Shown piece after piece: positions 39,312 through 48,563 of a stretch of DNA of 53,757 nt (its first letter is position 1; the number at the start of each line of letters is the position of its first letter). The position numbers and the translations under genes were made by a program. Below the pieces are notes generated by a model that had not been told where the DNA came from, searched no databases, and saw nothing but the letters and a program-made list of their open reading frames with translations. Origin of the DNA: Gammaproteobacteria bacterium. Lineage in GTDB: Bacteria; Pseudomonadota; Gammaproteobacteria; Arenicellales; CAJQKF01. The stretch covers positions 1 to 53,757 of the forward strand of contig JAUIEZ010000015.1 of assembly GCA_030429665.1 (NCBI GenBank). The letters run 5' to 3'.

Positions 39312-39929
39312 TTAGCGTTCGGCGGCGGTATTCGATTCCGCGATTGCCAGGTAGCGCCGATGCAAGGCGTCGACGCGCGCGTGCAGTTCCTCGATGGACC
39401 CGTCATTGACGATCACGTCGTCTGCCGCCTCCAGGCGTTCATCGCGGGTCGCCTGGGCCTGCATGATGCCGTCGATCTCCTCGTCGCTCAACGCGCTGCG
39501 CGCCTTGATCCACCGCCGCCGCATCGCGTCCGGCGCATCCACCACCAGGACCCTGTCGACGCGCGCCGCGTTGCGGGATTCGACAAGCAACGGGATCGAC
39601 AGGATGCAGTAGGGCGCGCGCGCCTTCCGCGCGCGTTCCTCCATGCGCTCGCGAATCACCGGGTGCAGCATGGCCTCGAGTCGGCGGCGCTTGCCGGGAT
39701 CGGCAAACACCAGCCGGCGCAGCGCGGCGCGATCGAGTGCGCCGCCGGCATCGAGTACCTCGTCGCCGAAAACCGCCGCGATCTGTTCGACCACCGGTTC
39801 CCCCGACCGGGTAACCTCGTGGGCGATGACGTCGGCATCGATCACCTCCACCCCGAGCGACGCGAAGCGGTCGCTTACCGTGGTCTTGCCGCTGCCGATG
39901 CCGCCGGTCAGTCCGATCCTGAGCGCCAC
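39312..39929 (-). CDS. coaE: Dephospho-CoA kinase
   Basis: 205 residues. The P-loop is GGIGSGKT (9-16). DADVIAHEV near 32-40 and the lid and LLVE region (LSIPLLVES) are conserved. It performs the last step of coenzyme A synthesis. The start is GTG at 39929, six bases after the pilD stop, so it belongs to the pilB-pilC-pilD-coaE transcript, as in pseudomonads. Confidence 0.95.
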   Translation of the reverse strand: MALRIGLTGGIGSGKTTVSDRFASLGVEVIDADVIAHEVTRSGEPVVEQIAAVFGDEVLDAGGALDRAALRRLVFADPGKRRRLEAMLHPVIRERMEERARKARAPYCILSIPLLVESRNAARVDRVLVVDAPDAMRRRWIKARSALSDEEIDGIMQAQATRDERLEAADDVIVNDGSIEELHARVDALHRRYLAIAESNTAAER

Positions 39930-39935
39930 CGGTCT

Positions 39936-40778
39936 TTAGCCCAGTCCGGCAAACTGCAGGTAGGCGCCGAGAATCTGCTCGCCCCAGAACATGGCCACCC
40001 AGCCGGCGCCGGCGAGGAACGGCCCGAAGGGAATCGGGTGGTCCCGTCCGCGCCGCGACACGGCAAGGTATATCCCGCCGACGACGGCGCCGATCACCGA
40101 CGCCAGCAGGATCACCAGCGGCAGCATCTGCCACCCCAGCCAGGCGCCGATCGCGGCGGCCAGCTTGAAGTCGCCGTACCCCAGGCCCTCCTTGCCGGTG
40201 ATCAACTTGAAGACGTGGAACACGCTCCAAAGCGCGAGGTAGCCGGCCACCGCGCCGATCACCGCGGAAGGCAGGTCGGCGAAAACTCCCGAAATGTTGA
40301 ACAGCAGCCCGCACCACATGAGCGGCAGCGTGATGAGATCCGGCAGGAGATAGTGTTCGAGGTCGATACAGACCAGCGCCAGCAGGCAGAAGCTGAATAT
40401 CAGCGCGCCCAGGATCGCCGGCGGCGTCTGGAGCATGACCAGGGCGAACGCGCAGAGCACCGCGCCGAGAATTTCCACCACCGGATAGCGTATGGAGATC
40501 GGCTCGCCGCAGTGCGCGCATTTTCCCCTCAGGAGCAGGTAACTCACCACGGGGATGTTTTCGCGAGCGCGAATCGGGACATGGCAGGCGGGGCAGTTCG
40601 AAGGCGGCGAGAAGAGGTCGCCCGTTCCTTCGGCGTCTCCCCCGACGAGCCGCGGATCAACCATGCCCGGCAGGCGATGTATCACAACGTTCAGGAAACT
40701 GCCCAGGGTCAGTCCGACGACGATCGCGGCGGCGAAGAGCAGCGCCGGATGCGCCGACAGCAACGATGATGCCGTCAT
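39936..40778 (-). CDS. pilD: Type IV prepilin peptidase PilD
   Basis: 280 residues, mostly membrane helices. The zinc-type cytoplasmic loop has C62, C65, C87 and C90 (CPAC and CAHC). The two catalytic Asp residues are D139 (CIDLEHYLLPD) and D203 (GYGDFKL). It cleaves and N-methylates type IV prepilins and type II secretion pseudopilins. It lies 93 bases after pilC. Confidence 0.96.
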   Translation of the reverse strand: MTASSLLSAHPALLFAAAIVVGLTLGSFLNVVIHRLPGMVDPRLVGGDAEGTGDLFSPPSNCPACHVPIRARENIPVVSYLLLRGKCAHCGEPISIRYPVVEILGAVLCAFALVMLQTPPAILGALIFSFCLLALVCIDLEHYLLPDLITLPLMWCGLLFNISGVFADLPSAVIGAVAGYLALWSVFHVFKLITGKEGLGYGDFKLAAAIGAWLGWQMLPLVILLASVIGAVVGGIYLAVSRRGRDHPIPFGPFLAGAGWVAMFWGEQILGAYLQFAGLG

Positions 40779-40871
40779 TTCACAGTCGGCAACTGGTTGC
40801 CTCGCCTCGAAGGGCCGGCAATGGCGAGGCGTTGGGCGCGGACTGGCGCTCGATGGCCGGCAGTCACGATG

Positions 40872-42092
40872 TCAGAATGCCGCCGCCAACTTGAAGATGG
40901 GCAGGTACATGGCCACCACGAGGGTGCCCACGATGCCGCCGAGGATGACGATCATTATCGGTTCGAGCAGGCTGCTCAGGGCGTCCACCGCGTCCCTGAC
41001 TTCGTTTTCGAAGTAGTCGGCAGTCTTCTCCAGCATGCTCTCGAGTTCGCCCGTCTCCTCGCCGGTCCCGACCATCTGCAGCACCATCGGCGGAAACAAC
41101 CGCGTCTGCGCCATCGACGTCATGAGCGGCCGGCCGGTGCTCACGTCGCGCCGTATGCGTTGGCACGCATCGTAGTACACGCGATTGCCGGTCGCGCCCG
41201 CGACCGCCGCCAGTCCGTCGACGAGCGGCACGCCGGCACCGAACATCGTGGCCAGCGTTCGTGCGAATCGCGCGATAACGGCCTTTCGCAGGATAGGCCC
41301 GATTACGGGTACGTACAGTATGATGCGATCCATTGCATGCTGTGCACGGGTAGAGCGTTTGTAAAAGTATCGCAGTAAAAAAAATCCAATGATGAGTCCG
41401 ATGAAAAACACATGCCACCACTCGCGAAACCAGTGCGACATGTCGATCATCGATTGGGTCAGCGTGGGCAGTCCTGCGCCGAAACTGCTGAACAACTTCT
41501 CGAATTCCGGAATCACGAAAATCAGCATGATCGCTACGATGATGACGGCAACGGAGAGCACCATGATCGGATAGAACATCGCAGCCTTGATCTTTCCCTT
41601 GATCTCCTCGATGCGCTCGAGATAGGCGGCGACTTTCTGCAACAAGTGATCCAGCGTGCCCGATTCTTCGCCGACGCTGACGAGATTCACGTACAAACGA
41701 TCGAAGATGGTCGGGTATTTCCTGATCGAATGGCTCATGCTGATGCCGCCTTCCACGTCGCGGCGAATCTTGTCGAATATTTCGGCCAGTCGGGGATTCT
41801 CGATGCCCCGGGAAACCGCGGCCACCGACTGCGCGATGGGGATGCCCGCGGAGATCAGGGTCGCAATCTGACGGGTGGCGAGCGCCACCTGCTTGCCGGT
41901 GATGCGTCGAGCCAGCAGAGTGGATCGGCCGGACTTTTTACGAACCCGGGTAACGTTGATACCCTGGCGGCGCAGCATGTTCCTGAGGAACTGCGGGTTC
42001 GGCGCATCCTGTTCACCGGAAATCGTTCGCTTCCGGGCATCGAGCCCGGTCCATTGATAGGTTTGCAGCCTGTTGCTTGGGTTCGTAGCCAT
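40872..42092 (-). CDS. pilC: Type IV pilus inner-membrane platform protein PilC
   Basis: 406 residues, the usual length. Two T2SSF domains: the first at about 65-190 (ATRQIATLISAGIPIAQSV and SVGEESGTLDHLL), the second at about 270-395 (FARTLATMFGAGVPLVDGL and VGTGEETGELESML). Three membrane helices are visible around 165-190, 215-235 and 375-395. It couples the PilB/PilT motors to the pilus base. The ATG at 42092 is preferred over a start 12 bases upstream. Confidence 0.96.
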   Translation of the reverse strand: MATNPSNRLQTYQWTGLDARKRTISGEQDAPNPQFLRNMLRRQGINVTRVRKKSGRSTLLARRITGKQVALATRQIATLISAGIPIAQSVAAVSRGIENPRLAEIFDKIRRDVEGGISMSHSIRKYPTIFDRLYVNLVSVGEESGTLDHLLQKVAAYLERIEEIKGKIKAAMFYPIMVLSVAVIIVAIMLIFVIPEFEKLFSSFGAGLPTLTQSMIDMSHWFREWWHVFFIGLIIGFFLLRYFYKRSTRAQHAMDRIILYVPVIGPILRKAVIARFARTLATMFGAGVPLVDGLAAVAGATGNRVYYDACQRIRRDVSTGRPLMTSMAQTRLFPPMVLQMVGTGEETGELESMLEKTADYFENEVRDAVDALSSLLEPIMIVILGGIVGTLVVAMYLPIFKLAAAF

Positions 42093-42159
42093 TTCAACCA
42101 ACAATGATTACCAATCGGAAGTTCGTTTGCAGCCTTGCGCCATCCGCTCCGCCTGCAAT

Positions 42160-43977
42160 CTAGACATTCGTGACTCGCTCGACCTCGGCGAGACTGGTCA
42201 CGCCCTTGAGCACCTTGATGATCCCGGCCTGGCGCAGGTTCTTGATTTTCTCACGTTGGGCGATGCGTTCGAGTTCGTCCTGGTGTGCGCCGGACATGAT
42301 CTTCAGGGACATTTCCTCGGAAATCGGCAGCATCTGGAAAATTCCCGTGCGTCCCTTGTAGCCATCTGTGCAGCTGTCGCAGCCCACGGGTCCGAAGATT
42401 TCCGCTTCGCGGACTTGCTCGCGCGAGAACCCGGCGCTCAACAGGGCCGGTTCCGGGACCTCGATGGGCCGCTTGCAGGCACTGCACAACTTTCGAATGA
42501 GTCGCTGGGCCATGATCAGGTGAACGGACGAACCGACGTTGAACGGTTCCACGCCCATGTTGAGCAGGCGGGTGATCGACCCCAGGGCATCGTTCGTGTG
42601 AAGTGTCGACAGCACGAGATGGCCCGTTTGCGACGCCTTCACGGCGATATCCGCGGTTTCCAGGTCGCGAATCTCACCCACCATGATGACGTCCGGATCC
42701 TGGCGCAGGAACGCGCGCAGGACCGTGGCGAAGTTGACGTTCGCCTTTTCGTTGATGTTGACCTGGTTGATGCCGGTCAGGTACACCTCGACGGGATCTT
42801 CCACGGACGAGATGTTGCGGTCCACGGAGTTCAGGACGTTGAGCGCCGAGTACAACGAGATGGACTTGCCCGAACCCGTCGGACCAGTGACGAGAATCAT
42901 GCCGTAGGGTCGCTGGATCGCCTTGCGATAGACTTCGAGCTGGTCGGGCTCGAAACCCAGCGCCTCGAGGTCGAGCGCGATGCCGCCGGTATCGAGTATC
43001 CGGATGACGACCTTTTCCCCGAACAGCGCCGGAATGGTGCTGATACGAAAATCGATCTCGCTGGTCTTCGACAACCTGAGCTTCATGCGGCCATCCTGTG
43101 GCACGCGCTTCTCGGCGATGTCCAAGCGCGAGAGAATTTTCACTCGCGACACGATCTGCGACGACATTTGCGCCGGCGGCGCGGGTATCTCGTGCAGCAC
43201 GCCGTCTATTCGATAGCGAATTCGAAGCTTGTGTTCGTACGGTTCGATATGAATGTCCGAAGCGCCCTGATTGATCGCGTCGAGGAACATCTTGTTGACG
43301 AAACGGACGATGGGCGTGTCGATTTCACCGTCGAACTCCCTGTCCTCCCTGGCTAGCAGGTCTTCTTCCGTGGTGATCTCGAGGTTGTCGAAACTCTCGT
43401 CGTCGAGGGTCAGCAGCGTCGTGTCGACGGCCGAGGCGAGATCCTCGATGACCTTGGCAAGTTTTTCCGGTTCGACGAGCACCGGTTCCACGGGCAGGTT
43501 GGTGTGGAACCGAACCGCATCGGGGCCCGAGGTGTCCGTCGGGTCCGACACCGCGAGAAATATCTTCGAACCGCGCTCGTAGATCGGCGCGACGCCGTGT
43601 TTTCGCAACACGTCCGCCGGTACGCCGACCTCCGGCAGATACTTGCGGTCGAGCGCGGACAAGTCGAAGAAGGGGATGCCGTAGATCCGCGAGGTGACCT
43701 TGAAGAGTTCCTCCTTATCTACCTCGTTGTCGAGCAACGCCGCCCGGTAGGCGGTAATCTGTTTTTCACGGGCGATCTTGTCCAGTCGCTCGGCCGTGTG
43801 GCGCGAGACCACCTTGTGATCCAGCAATAACCGGCCGACGCCCACCAGGTTTCGGTCCTGGCGCGGCTCGGATGTCGATCTTTGAAGCGTCGAGTCGTTC
43901 ACGCGTAACCTCTTGGCGCGCAAAGGACGAGGTTGTTCAGATTGTACGTAGGCCGCCTCCCTTTTCGTCGGAGACAT
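42160..43977 (-). CDS. pilB: Type IV pilus assembly ATPase PilB
   Basis: 605 residues. The MshEN-like N-terminal domain spans about 45-190. The ATPase has Walker A GPTGSGKS near 364-372 (Ser in place of the common Thr), Asp-box acidic residues, Walker B VGEIRDLETA, His box TLHTND, and zinc Cys pairs CSAC and CDSC. It powers pilus extension. The ATG at 43977 has GGAG four to seven bases upstream. The first 45 residues are basic and variable. pilA is not beside it, unlike in many relatives. Confidence 0.95.
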   Translation of the reverse strand: MSPTKREAAYVQSEQPRPLRAKRLRVNDSTLQRSTSEPRQDRNLVGVGRLLLDHKVVSRHTAERLDKIAREKQITAYRAALLDNEVDKEELFKVTSRIYGIPFFDLSALDRKYLPEVGVPADVLRKHGVAPIYERGSKIFLAVSDPTDTSGPDAVRFHTNLPVEPVLVEPEKLAKVIEDLASAVDTTLLTLDDESFDNLEITTEEDLLAREDREFDGEIDTPIVRFVNKMFLDAINQGASDIHIEPYEHKLRIRYRIDGVLHEIPAPPAQMSSQIVSRVKILSRLDIAEKRVPQDGRMKLRLSKTSEIDFRISTIPALFGEKVVIRILDTGGIALDLEALGFEPDQLEVYRKAIQRPYGMILVTGPTGSGKSISLYSALNVLNSVDRNISSVEDPVEVYLTGINQVNINEKANVNFATVLRAFLRQDPDVIMVGEIRDLETADIAVKASQTGHLVLSTLHTNDALGSITRLLNMGVEPFNVGSSVHLIMAQRLIRKLCSACKRPIEVPEPALLSAGFSREQVREAEIFGPVGCDSCTDGYKGRTGIFQMLPISEEMSLKIMSGAHQDELERIAQREKIKNLRQAGIIKVLKGVTSLAEVERVTNV

Positions 43978-44072
43978 TCGCTCCACGTGGATTCTCGATC
44001 CATTCGCGACTTGGGGTAAAGTGCCCGGGAATTGTCCGGGTTCGTATTGTCAGTGAACAATAACAAACAAGT

Positions 44073-44100
44073 ATCGGATTTTCCACGTAAAAGATCCGAT
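44073..44100. repeat. Inverted repeat upstream of pilB
   Basis: ATCGGAT at 44073-44079 and ATCCGAT at 44094-44100 are perfect inverted copies, with the spacer extending the pairing after one mismatch. It lies about 100 bases upstream of the pilB start and could be an operator. Confidence 0.4.
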
Positions 44101-44553
44101 GTTCGACCATTTGTTTTCTGCCGTGTTTCTGCCGGAAGACTTTATGGGGCATTCCAAGCTAATGATCGGCGGTTATTTGTGGAACTTTAATCGCACACCC
44201 ATTAAGCCTATGATTTTTCGATAGGTTTTCGCTAGCGACACGCTCACCGGACAAGCCACGGTGCGCTCGTATCGCGCCCGCGTCGCACCGCCCTGTAGGT
44301 ACACGGATTCGCATTGACCGTTAACGTCGACGATGTGGATTTCATGGGAAACCGGGACCGTCGGCGACGAGGGTGTCCGGCTGATTCAAGCGTACATCAA
44401 GGCTTTAGGTTTCAGTGCCCAGGTTCCTACGTTTCGACGCATTCGGGATTCCCTTGCTCCGCATGGTCACCTTCGCCGCGCCAGGATAGTTAGCTTTTAT
44501 GTCCCGACCAAGGGATACCATCGGTTTGGATTCGCTGGCGCCAAAAATCGTTC

Positions 44554-44581
44554 TTGACATATTCGGAATAAGGAATAGTAT
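44554..44581 (+). promoter_or_regulatory. Sigma-70-like promoter of the polysaccharide locus
   Basis: Consensus -35 TTGACA (44554-44559), 16 bases, TAGTAT (44576-44581). Predicted transcription would begin near 44588-44589, at or just before the GTG start of the regulator. Confidence 0.5.
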
Positions 44582-44588
44582 TCAAATC

Positions 44589-45149
44589 GTGTGTGCTTTA
44601 CGTACTGAAAAACAGAACATATTTTCTGGAATCATCACCTCCAGGATGAGGGTGCAGATCCTCATGCGCCTGTTCCTGAGTCCCGCCAATCGCGCCTATT
44701 TGCGCGAGATGGCAAACGAGTTTGGTGCCTCGCCCGGCCAATTGCGAGAGGAACTCGGGCAGCTCGCCGACGCGGAGATCGTCAGGTCTGAAAAAGTGGG
44801 TCGACAGGTGTACTACCGGGCCAACGAGGAGCATGCTCTGTTTCCCGAGTTGAGCTCGATGGTCCGAAAAGCGCTGGGCATGGACTATATTTTGGAGAGC
44901 ATAATTCGCCGTCTTGGTAAGTTGGAGCGCGCTGCCTTGATTGACGACTACGCCGAAGGCCGGGATACCGGCATTATCGATCTGGCTCTTCTGGGCGACA
45001 TCAACCACGTGAACCTCACCGACCTTACGAGGAAGGCTGAGAAATATCTGGGCAGAAAGATCAGGACACTCGTTTACGAGTCGAACGATCGCAAGCGTTT
45101 CGAAGAGACAGTGCGCGAGCGTCCGGCCCTGATAATCTGGGACAAGTGA
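44589..45149 (+). CDS. Winged-helix regulator with degenerate nucleotidyltransferase-like C-terminal domain
   Basis: About 186 residues from GTG 44589. Residues 15-90 form a winged helix: ITSRMRVQILMRLFLSP, AYLREMANEFGASPGQLREEL, and a wing with GRQVYYRANEEHALFPEL. The rest (LIDDYAEGRDTGIIDLALLGDINHV and on) resembles the MNT nucleotidyltransferase fold, but the GSxxxDxD signature is not intact. Such proteins occur at the head of surface-polysaccharide clusters. The domain needs residues before 44613; the candidate starts are GTG 44589 and ATG 44499. It precedes the WlbA homologue by a few bases. Its target and role are unknown; regulation of the locus is inference. Confidence 0.72.
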   Translation: MCALRTEKQNIFSGIITSRMRVQILMRLFLSPANRAYLREMANEFGASPGQLREELGQLADAEIVRSEKVGRQVYYRANEEHALFPELSSMVRKALGMDYILESIIRRLGKLERAALIDDYAEGRDTGIIDLALLGDINHVNLTDLTRKAEKYLGRKIRTLVYESNDRKRFEETVRERPALIIWDK

Positions 45150-45154
45150 GCAAG

Positions 45155-46102
45155 ATGTCTGATTTCGCACTAATCGGCGCAGCAGGCTTTGTCGCTCCAC
45201 GTCACATGAGGGCGATCCGTGATACAGGGAACCGCCTTGTGGCAGCACTCGACCCCAACGACAGCGTCGGGGTGATCGATACCTATTTTCCGGATTCCGA
45301 CTTCTTCACCGAATTCGAACGATTCGATCGCCACATCGACAAACTACGGCGCAGCGGGAACAAGGTCGAATACGTAAGCATCTGCTCGCCTAATTACCTG
45401 CATGATGCTCACATTCGTTTCGCCTTGCGAAATGATGCAGATGCGATCTGCGAAAAACCTCTGGTCCTCAATCCATGGAATATCGACGGACTCGAGGAGA
45501 TCGAGCGAGAGAGCGGACGTCGGGTGTACAACGTGCTTCAGCTTCGCTTCCATCCGACCATCGTTGCATTAAAGGAATCCATTGCCAAAGAAGGTAAACG
45601 GCTGCACGACGTCGATGTCACATATATCGCACCTCGAGGACGATGGTACCAACGGAGTTGGAAAGGTCAGGTCGAGAAATCCGGGGGTATCGCGACGAAT
45701 ATCGGGGTTCACTTCTTTGACATGCTCGTCTGGGTCTTCGGCGGAATGCGGCGCAGCATTGTTCATCTGAATCGGCAAGACTGTGCGGCGGGCCTGCTAG
45801 ACCTGGAAGACGCACGGGTACGCTGGTTTCTGTCGGTAGACGCCAGCCATTTACCGCTCGTTGGAACTGAGCGAGAGAAACGAACCTACAGATCGATCAT
45901 CGTCGACGGAAAGTCCGTCGAGTTCTCGGACGGATTTACCGATTTGCACACCGAAACCTACAGGCAGATACTTTCTGGAGGTGGGCACGGCATGGGCGAA
46001 GCGAGAACCGCCGTCGAAATCGTTCACGATCTTCGGGTCTCGACCACCGCACCGCTACTCGGTGAGTACCACCCGATTTGCAGGCAAGTCGCGCCAGATT
46101 AA
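45155..46102 (+). CDS. wlbA: UDP-GlcNAc-uronate 3-dehydrogenase WlbA/WbpB-like (Gfo/Idh/MocA)
   Basis: 315 residues. The Rossmann fold starts ALIGAAGFVAPRHMRAI. The EKP motif with catalytic-type K101 is in CEKPLVLNPWNIDGL, and SGGIATNIGVHFFDML carries the substrate-side His. This is very close in pattern to WlbA of the Bordetella band-A locus and WbpB of Pseudomonas, which oxidise C3 of UDP-GlcNAcA with bound NAD. ATG 45155 gives MSDFALIG; a GTG at 45146 would overlap the regulator stop by four bases. wlbB follows after six bases. Confidence 0.9.
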   Translation: MSDFALIGAAGFVAPRHMRAIRDTGNRLVAALDPNDSVGVIDTYFPDSDFFTEFERFDRHIDKLRRSGNKVEYVSICSPNYLHDAHIRFALRNDADAICEKPLVLNPWNIDGLEEIERESGRRVYNVLQLRFHPTIVALKESIAKEGKRLHDVDVTYIAPRGRWYQRSWKGQVEKSGGIATNIGVHFFDMLVWVFGGMRRSIVHLNRQDCAAGLLDLEDARVRWFLSVDASHLPLVGTEREKRTYRSIIVDGKSVEFSDGFTDLHTETYRQILSGGGHGMGEARTAVEIVHDLRVSTTAPLLGEYHPICRQVAPD

Positions 46103-46108
46103 AACACG

Positions 46109-46699
46109 ATGTCCTATAACGCCCATGTCACTGCCATAGTCGACGACGGAGCACGCATAGGAGATGGCACCCGGATATGGCATTGGACGCACGTTTGCAA
46201 GGACGCCGAAATCGGTAGGAACTGCACCTTGGGGCAAAACGTGTTCGTCGCAGGAGGCGTGATAATCGGCGACAACTGCAAGATACAGAACAACGTATCG
46301 ATCTACGAGGGCGTTGTCCTTGAGGACGACGTATTCTGCGGTCCGAGCATGGTTTTCACCAACGTCTACAATCCGCGTTCAGCCATATCCCGAAAGCACG
46401 AATTTCGACCGACGCGAATTCGGCGTGGTGCGACCTTGGGAGCCAACTGCACGATCATCTGCGGGAACGATATCGGCTCGTATGCGTTTATCGCTGCCGG
46501 CGCGGTGGTAACCAGTGATGTGTTGGACTACGCGCTTATGGCTGGAGTTCCCGCCCGCCACGCAGGATGGATGAGCGAACATGGCGAGCGCTTAGACTTG
46601 CCGTTATCAGGCGAAGGTGCGGCACTTTGTGAAGCAACCGGCATCGGTTATCGCCTTGCAAACGGAGTCGTAACACGCAGCGAGATTCCAAAGCCGTGA
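46109..46699 (+). CDS. wlbB: UDP-amino-sugar N-acetyltransferase WlbB/WbpD-like
   Basis: 196 residues, left-handed beta-helix with hexapeptide repeats (ARIGDGTRIWHWTHV, AEIGRNCTLGQNVFV, VIIGDNCKIQNNVSI and so on). The loop with FTNVYNPRSAISRK and the later GAVVTSDV are typical of WlbB/WbpD, which acetylate the 3-amino group of UDP-GlcNAc(3N)A. It is transcribed with wlbA. The aminotransferase that makes its substrate (WlbC/WbpE) is not adjacent. Confidence 0.9.
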   Translation: MSYNAHVTAIVDDGARIGDGTRIWHWTHVCKDAEIGRNCTLGQNVFVAGGVIIGDNCKIQNNVSIYEGVVLEDDVFCGPSMVFTNVYNPRSAISRKHEFRPTRIRRGATLGANCTIICGNDIGSYAFIAAGAVVTSDVLDYALMAGVPARHAGWMSEHGERLDLPLSGEGAALCEATGIGYRLANGVVTRSEIPKP

Positions 46700-47051
46700 G
46701 TCGTTCTTCGCACGGCGTTGACGACGGAAATCGGGCATCGTCTAACGGCGTCGGAGTGTCGCTTCACGAGTACAGAATCGCCTGCGACGGAATTCACCCG
46801 AACGCCTCACACGGTCTGAACAGAACAATCGCGCGATCTTGAGATATACGACATTGTCTACTTCTCACGCATGGCGAAAAACTGGTCGGCCGCCGTTCTC
46901 TCGAGCGCATGGATATCCTTTTCTTTGCAGTAAATCGCGTTCGAACGTTGGTTCAATATCCTAGATGCTACGTAAACTTCGCATCCGAACATGCGCGTCG
47001 TGGTTAGAACCTACACCCTTTAGGTTCCGCAAGCGTGCCGGGTAAGTAATA
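46700..47051. other. 352-base gap between wlbB and the flippase gene
   Basis: No gene is supported here; the only sizeable frame is an antisense one with no features. It contains the inverted repeat at 47007-47027. The gap splits the locus and may hold an internal promoter, though no clear hexamer pair is seen. It may also mark a past insertion or deletion. Confidence 0.5.
47007..47027 (+). repeat. Short inverted repeat before the flippase gene
   Basis: GAACCTA, 7-base spacer, TAGGTTC: a perfect 7-bp stem 25 bases upstream of the GTG start. It could be an RNA hairpin affecting translation or the remains of a terminator. Confidence 0.4.
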
Positions 47052-48524
47052 GTGGGGCAATCTCGAACCAGAAAAATTCTCGCGCTTTCTTTGGGTAAAA
47101 CCTTGGGTGCGATGATCTCGATATGCGTTTTCGTTGTGGCTACGAGGATGCTTACGAAGACGGATCTGGCCACATATCGCCAGACGATATTGGCGTATGA
47201 GATGGTCCTCCCCTTGCTCGGGCTCGGATTGAGCCAGGGAATCTACTACTTGCTACCGACCGCGACGGAACGGCTGAGAGGAATAGCGTTCGATGCAGCC
47301 ACGTTGCTAATGATCGCCGGTGGTGCGTATAGCGTATTCATGGCGATTGGAGGCAGCGAGTTCCTGGCTCTCCGATTCTCCAATCCCGCTATTTCTACCG
47401 CGCTTCTCTATCTCTTGCCGCTACCTGTATTCGCGCTTTTGGCAACGTTGGTGTCGCCAATATTGATTGTAAGGGAAAGCGTCAATACGCTGGTGGGTTA
47501 CAAGATGGCGACTCAAATTATTACAGGTCTCGGTATCTTGCTCGCGTGCGCTATCTCGAAACGTCCGATTCCGATGCTAGTCGTATATGTTGTGTTGACG
47601 ATATTGGGCAGCGTTATTGGAATACATCTCGTGCTACGAGCTTTGCCGAGGGACTCTTGGCAGCCCCGATTGACCGGAATTTCGACATTGGTTTGTTTCG
47701 GGCTTCCGATAGGCGCCGCTACAATGATCGGATCGATCAACAAGCAGGCCGATCGGGTGATCGTGGCGGTACTGGGTTCTCCCGAGGAATTCGCTGTGTA
47801 CGTCGTGGGCGCATTCGAGTTGCCCTTGGTGGGAATCGTTACGGCCTCGGTTTCCAGTGTAATACTGGTCGATATGCGCAAGGCGATCGAAGCAGGAGAG
47901 TTGCGAAAAGCGCAAAGACTTTTTTCAAAGGCTGCCAGAAGAATCTCGGTCTATCTTATACCATTTATGTGCTTTGTTCTCGCGACGGCGCCATTGCTCA
48001 TCACGGTACTTTTCTCAGCAAGATATCTGGATTCTGCGGACGTATTGCGTGTATACATGTTGAAAGTGCCAATGCAAATAATTTTGACAGGTGCGGCATT
48101 CGTAAGCCTCGGAATGTCCAGCTTTATACTAAAACGAACCGTGGTCTCATTCTTATTTAATCTGGTTTTAAGTATAATTCTTTATCAATGGTTAGGTCCT
48201 ATTGGGGTGGCTTGGGCAACCATAATTTCCGGAGGTATTATCGCTTTTGTATGGAATTTGCCCGTTCTCGCAAAAAAACTGAACGTTCGTTTATTTAATC
48301 TGTATCCTTTCGGGCTATTGGGTAAAGAATTGTTGGCCGCGGGTGTGCCAGCGGTTGGGTTGTGGGTGGTGCTTTTAAAGAATCCGACAATCATCGTTCT
48401 GTCGATGCATATTATGTTGCTGGTGTTGACTGCAATGGTTATCTTCTTTTTTATTTTCTATTATGTCGTAGGAAAACTATGGTTCCCAAGCGAATTTGTT
48501 AGCTTCAAGGAAATCCGTAGATAA
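47052..48524 (+). CDS. wzx: Wzx-like polysaccharide flippase
   Basis: 490 residues with about 13-14 membrane helices spread along its length, in the MATE/MVF-type flippase superfamily. It begins LALSLGKTLGAMISICVFVVATR, and FGLPIGAATMIGSINKQADRVIVAVLG in the middle is typical of O-antigen/capsule flippases. It would move lipid-linked repeat units across the inner membrane. The start is GTG 47052, without a clear ribosome site. Its codon use is markedly more A/T-rich than the genes to the left of 44 kb. No Wzy polymerase is visible in the window. Confidence 0.85.
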   Translation: MGQSRTRKILALSLGKTLGAMISICVFVVATRMLTKTDLATYRQTILAYEMVLPLLGLGLSQGIYYLLPTATERLRGIAFDAATLLMIAGGAYSVFMAIGGSEFLALRFSNPAISTALLYLLPLPVFALLATLVSPILIVRESVNTLVGYKMATQIITGLGILLACAISKRPIPMLVVYVVLTILGSVIGIHLVLRALPRDSWQPRLTGISTLVCFGLPIGAATMIGSINKQADRVIVAVLGSPEEFAVYVVGAFELPLVGIVTASVSSVILVDMRKAIEAGELRKAQRLFSKAARRISVYLIPFMCFVLATAPLLITVLFSARYLDSADVLRVYMLKVPMQIILTGAAFVSLGMSSFILKRTVVSFLFNLVLSIILYQWLGPIGVAWATIISGGIIAFVWNLPVLAKKLNVRLFNLYPFGLLGKELLAAGVPAVGLWVVLLKNPTIIVLSMHIMLLVLTAMVIFFFIFYYVVGKLWFPSEFVSFKEIRR

Positions 48525-48563
48525 AGGGCTCGATTTTGGGTGTTGGTGGCGCGTTCTCGTCCG

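Larger units (their letters stand above)
43978..44588. other. 611-base intergenic region between pilB and the polysaccharide locus
   Basis: Divergent promoters lie here: pilB to the left and the winged-helix regulator to the right. An inverted repeat (44073-44100) and a sigma-70-like promoter (44554-44581) are listed separately. Base composition falls here compared with everything to the left. A frame at 44333-44557 shows no protein features. No pilA, tRNA or JUMPstart/ops element was found. Confidence 0.55.

Noticed and set aside
42865-42890. Ser in place of Thr in the PilB Walker A motif as a defect
   Set aside because: GxxxxGK[ST] allows either residue, so the motif is intact.
43937-44152. 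71-residue minus-strand frame overlapping the pilB start
   Set aside because: It overlaps the pilB coding start in another frame and has no family features.
44333-44557. 74-residue frame between pilB and the regulator
   Set aside because: No protein-like pattern, it overlaps the TTGACA promoter, and its composition fits non-coding DNA.
43978-44588. JUMPstart/ops element for RfaH control of the polysaccharide locus
   Set aside because: No GGCGGTAG-type element was found; the nearest similar string (GGCGGTTA) lacks the core.
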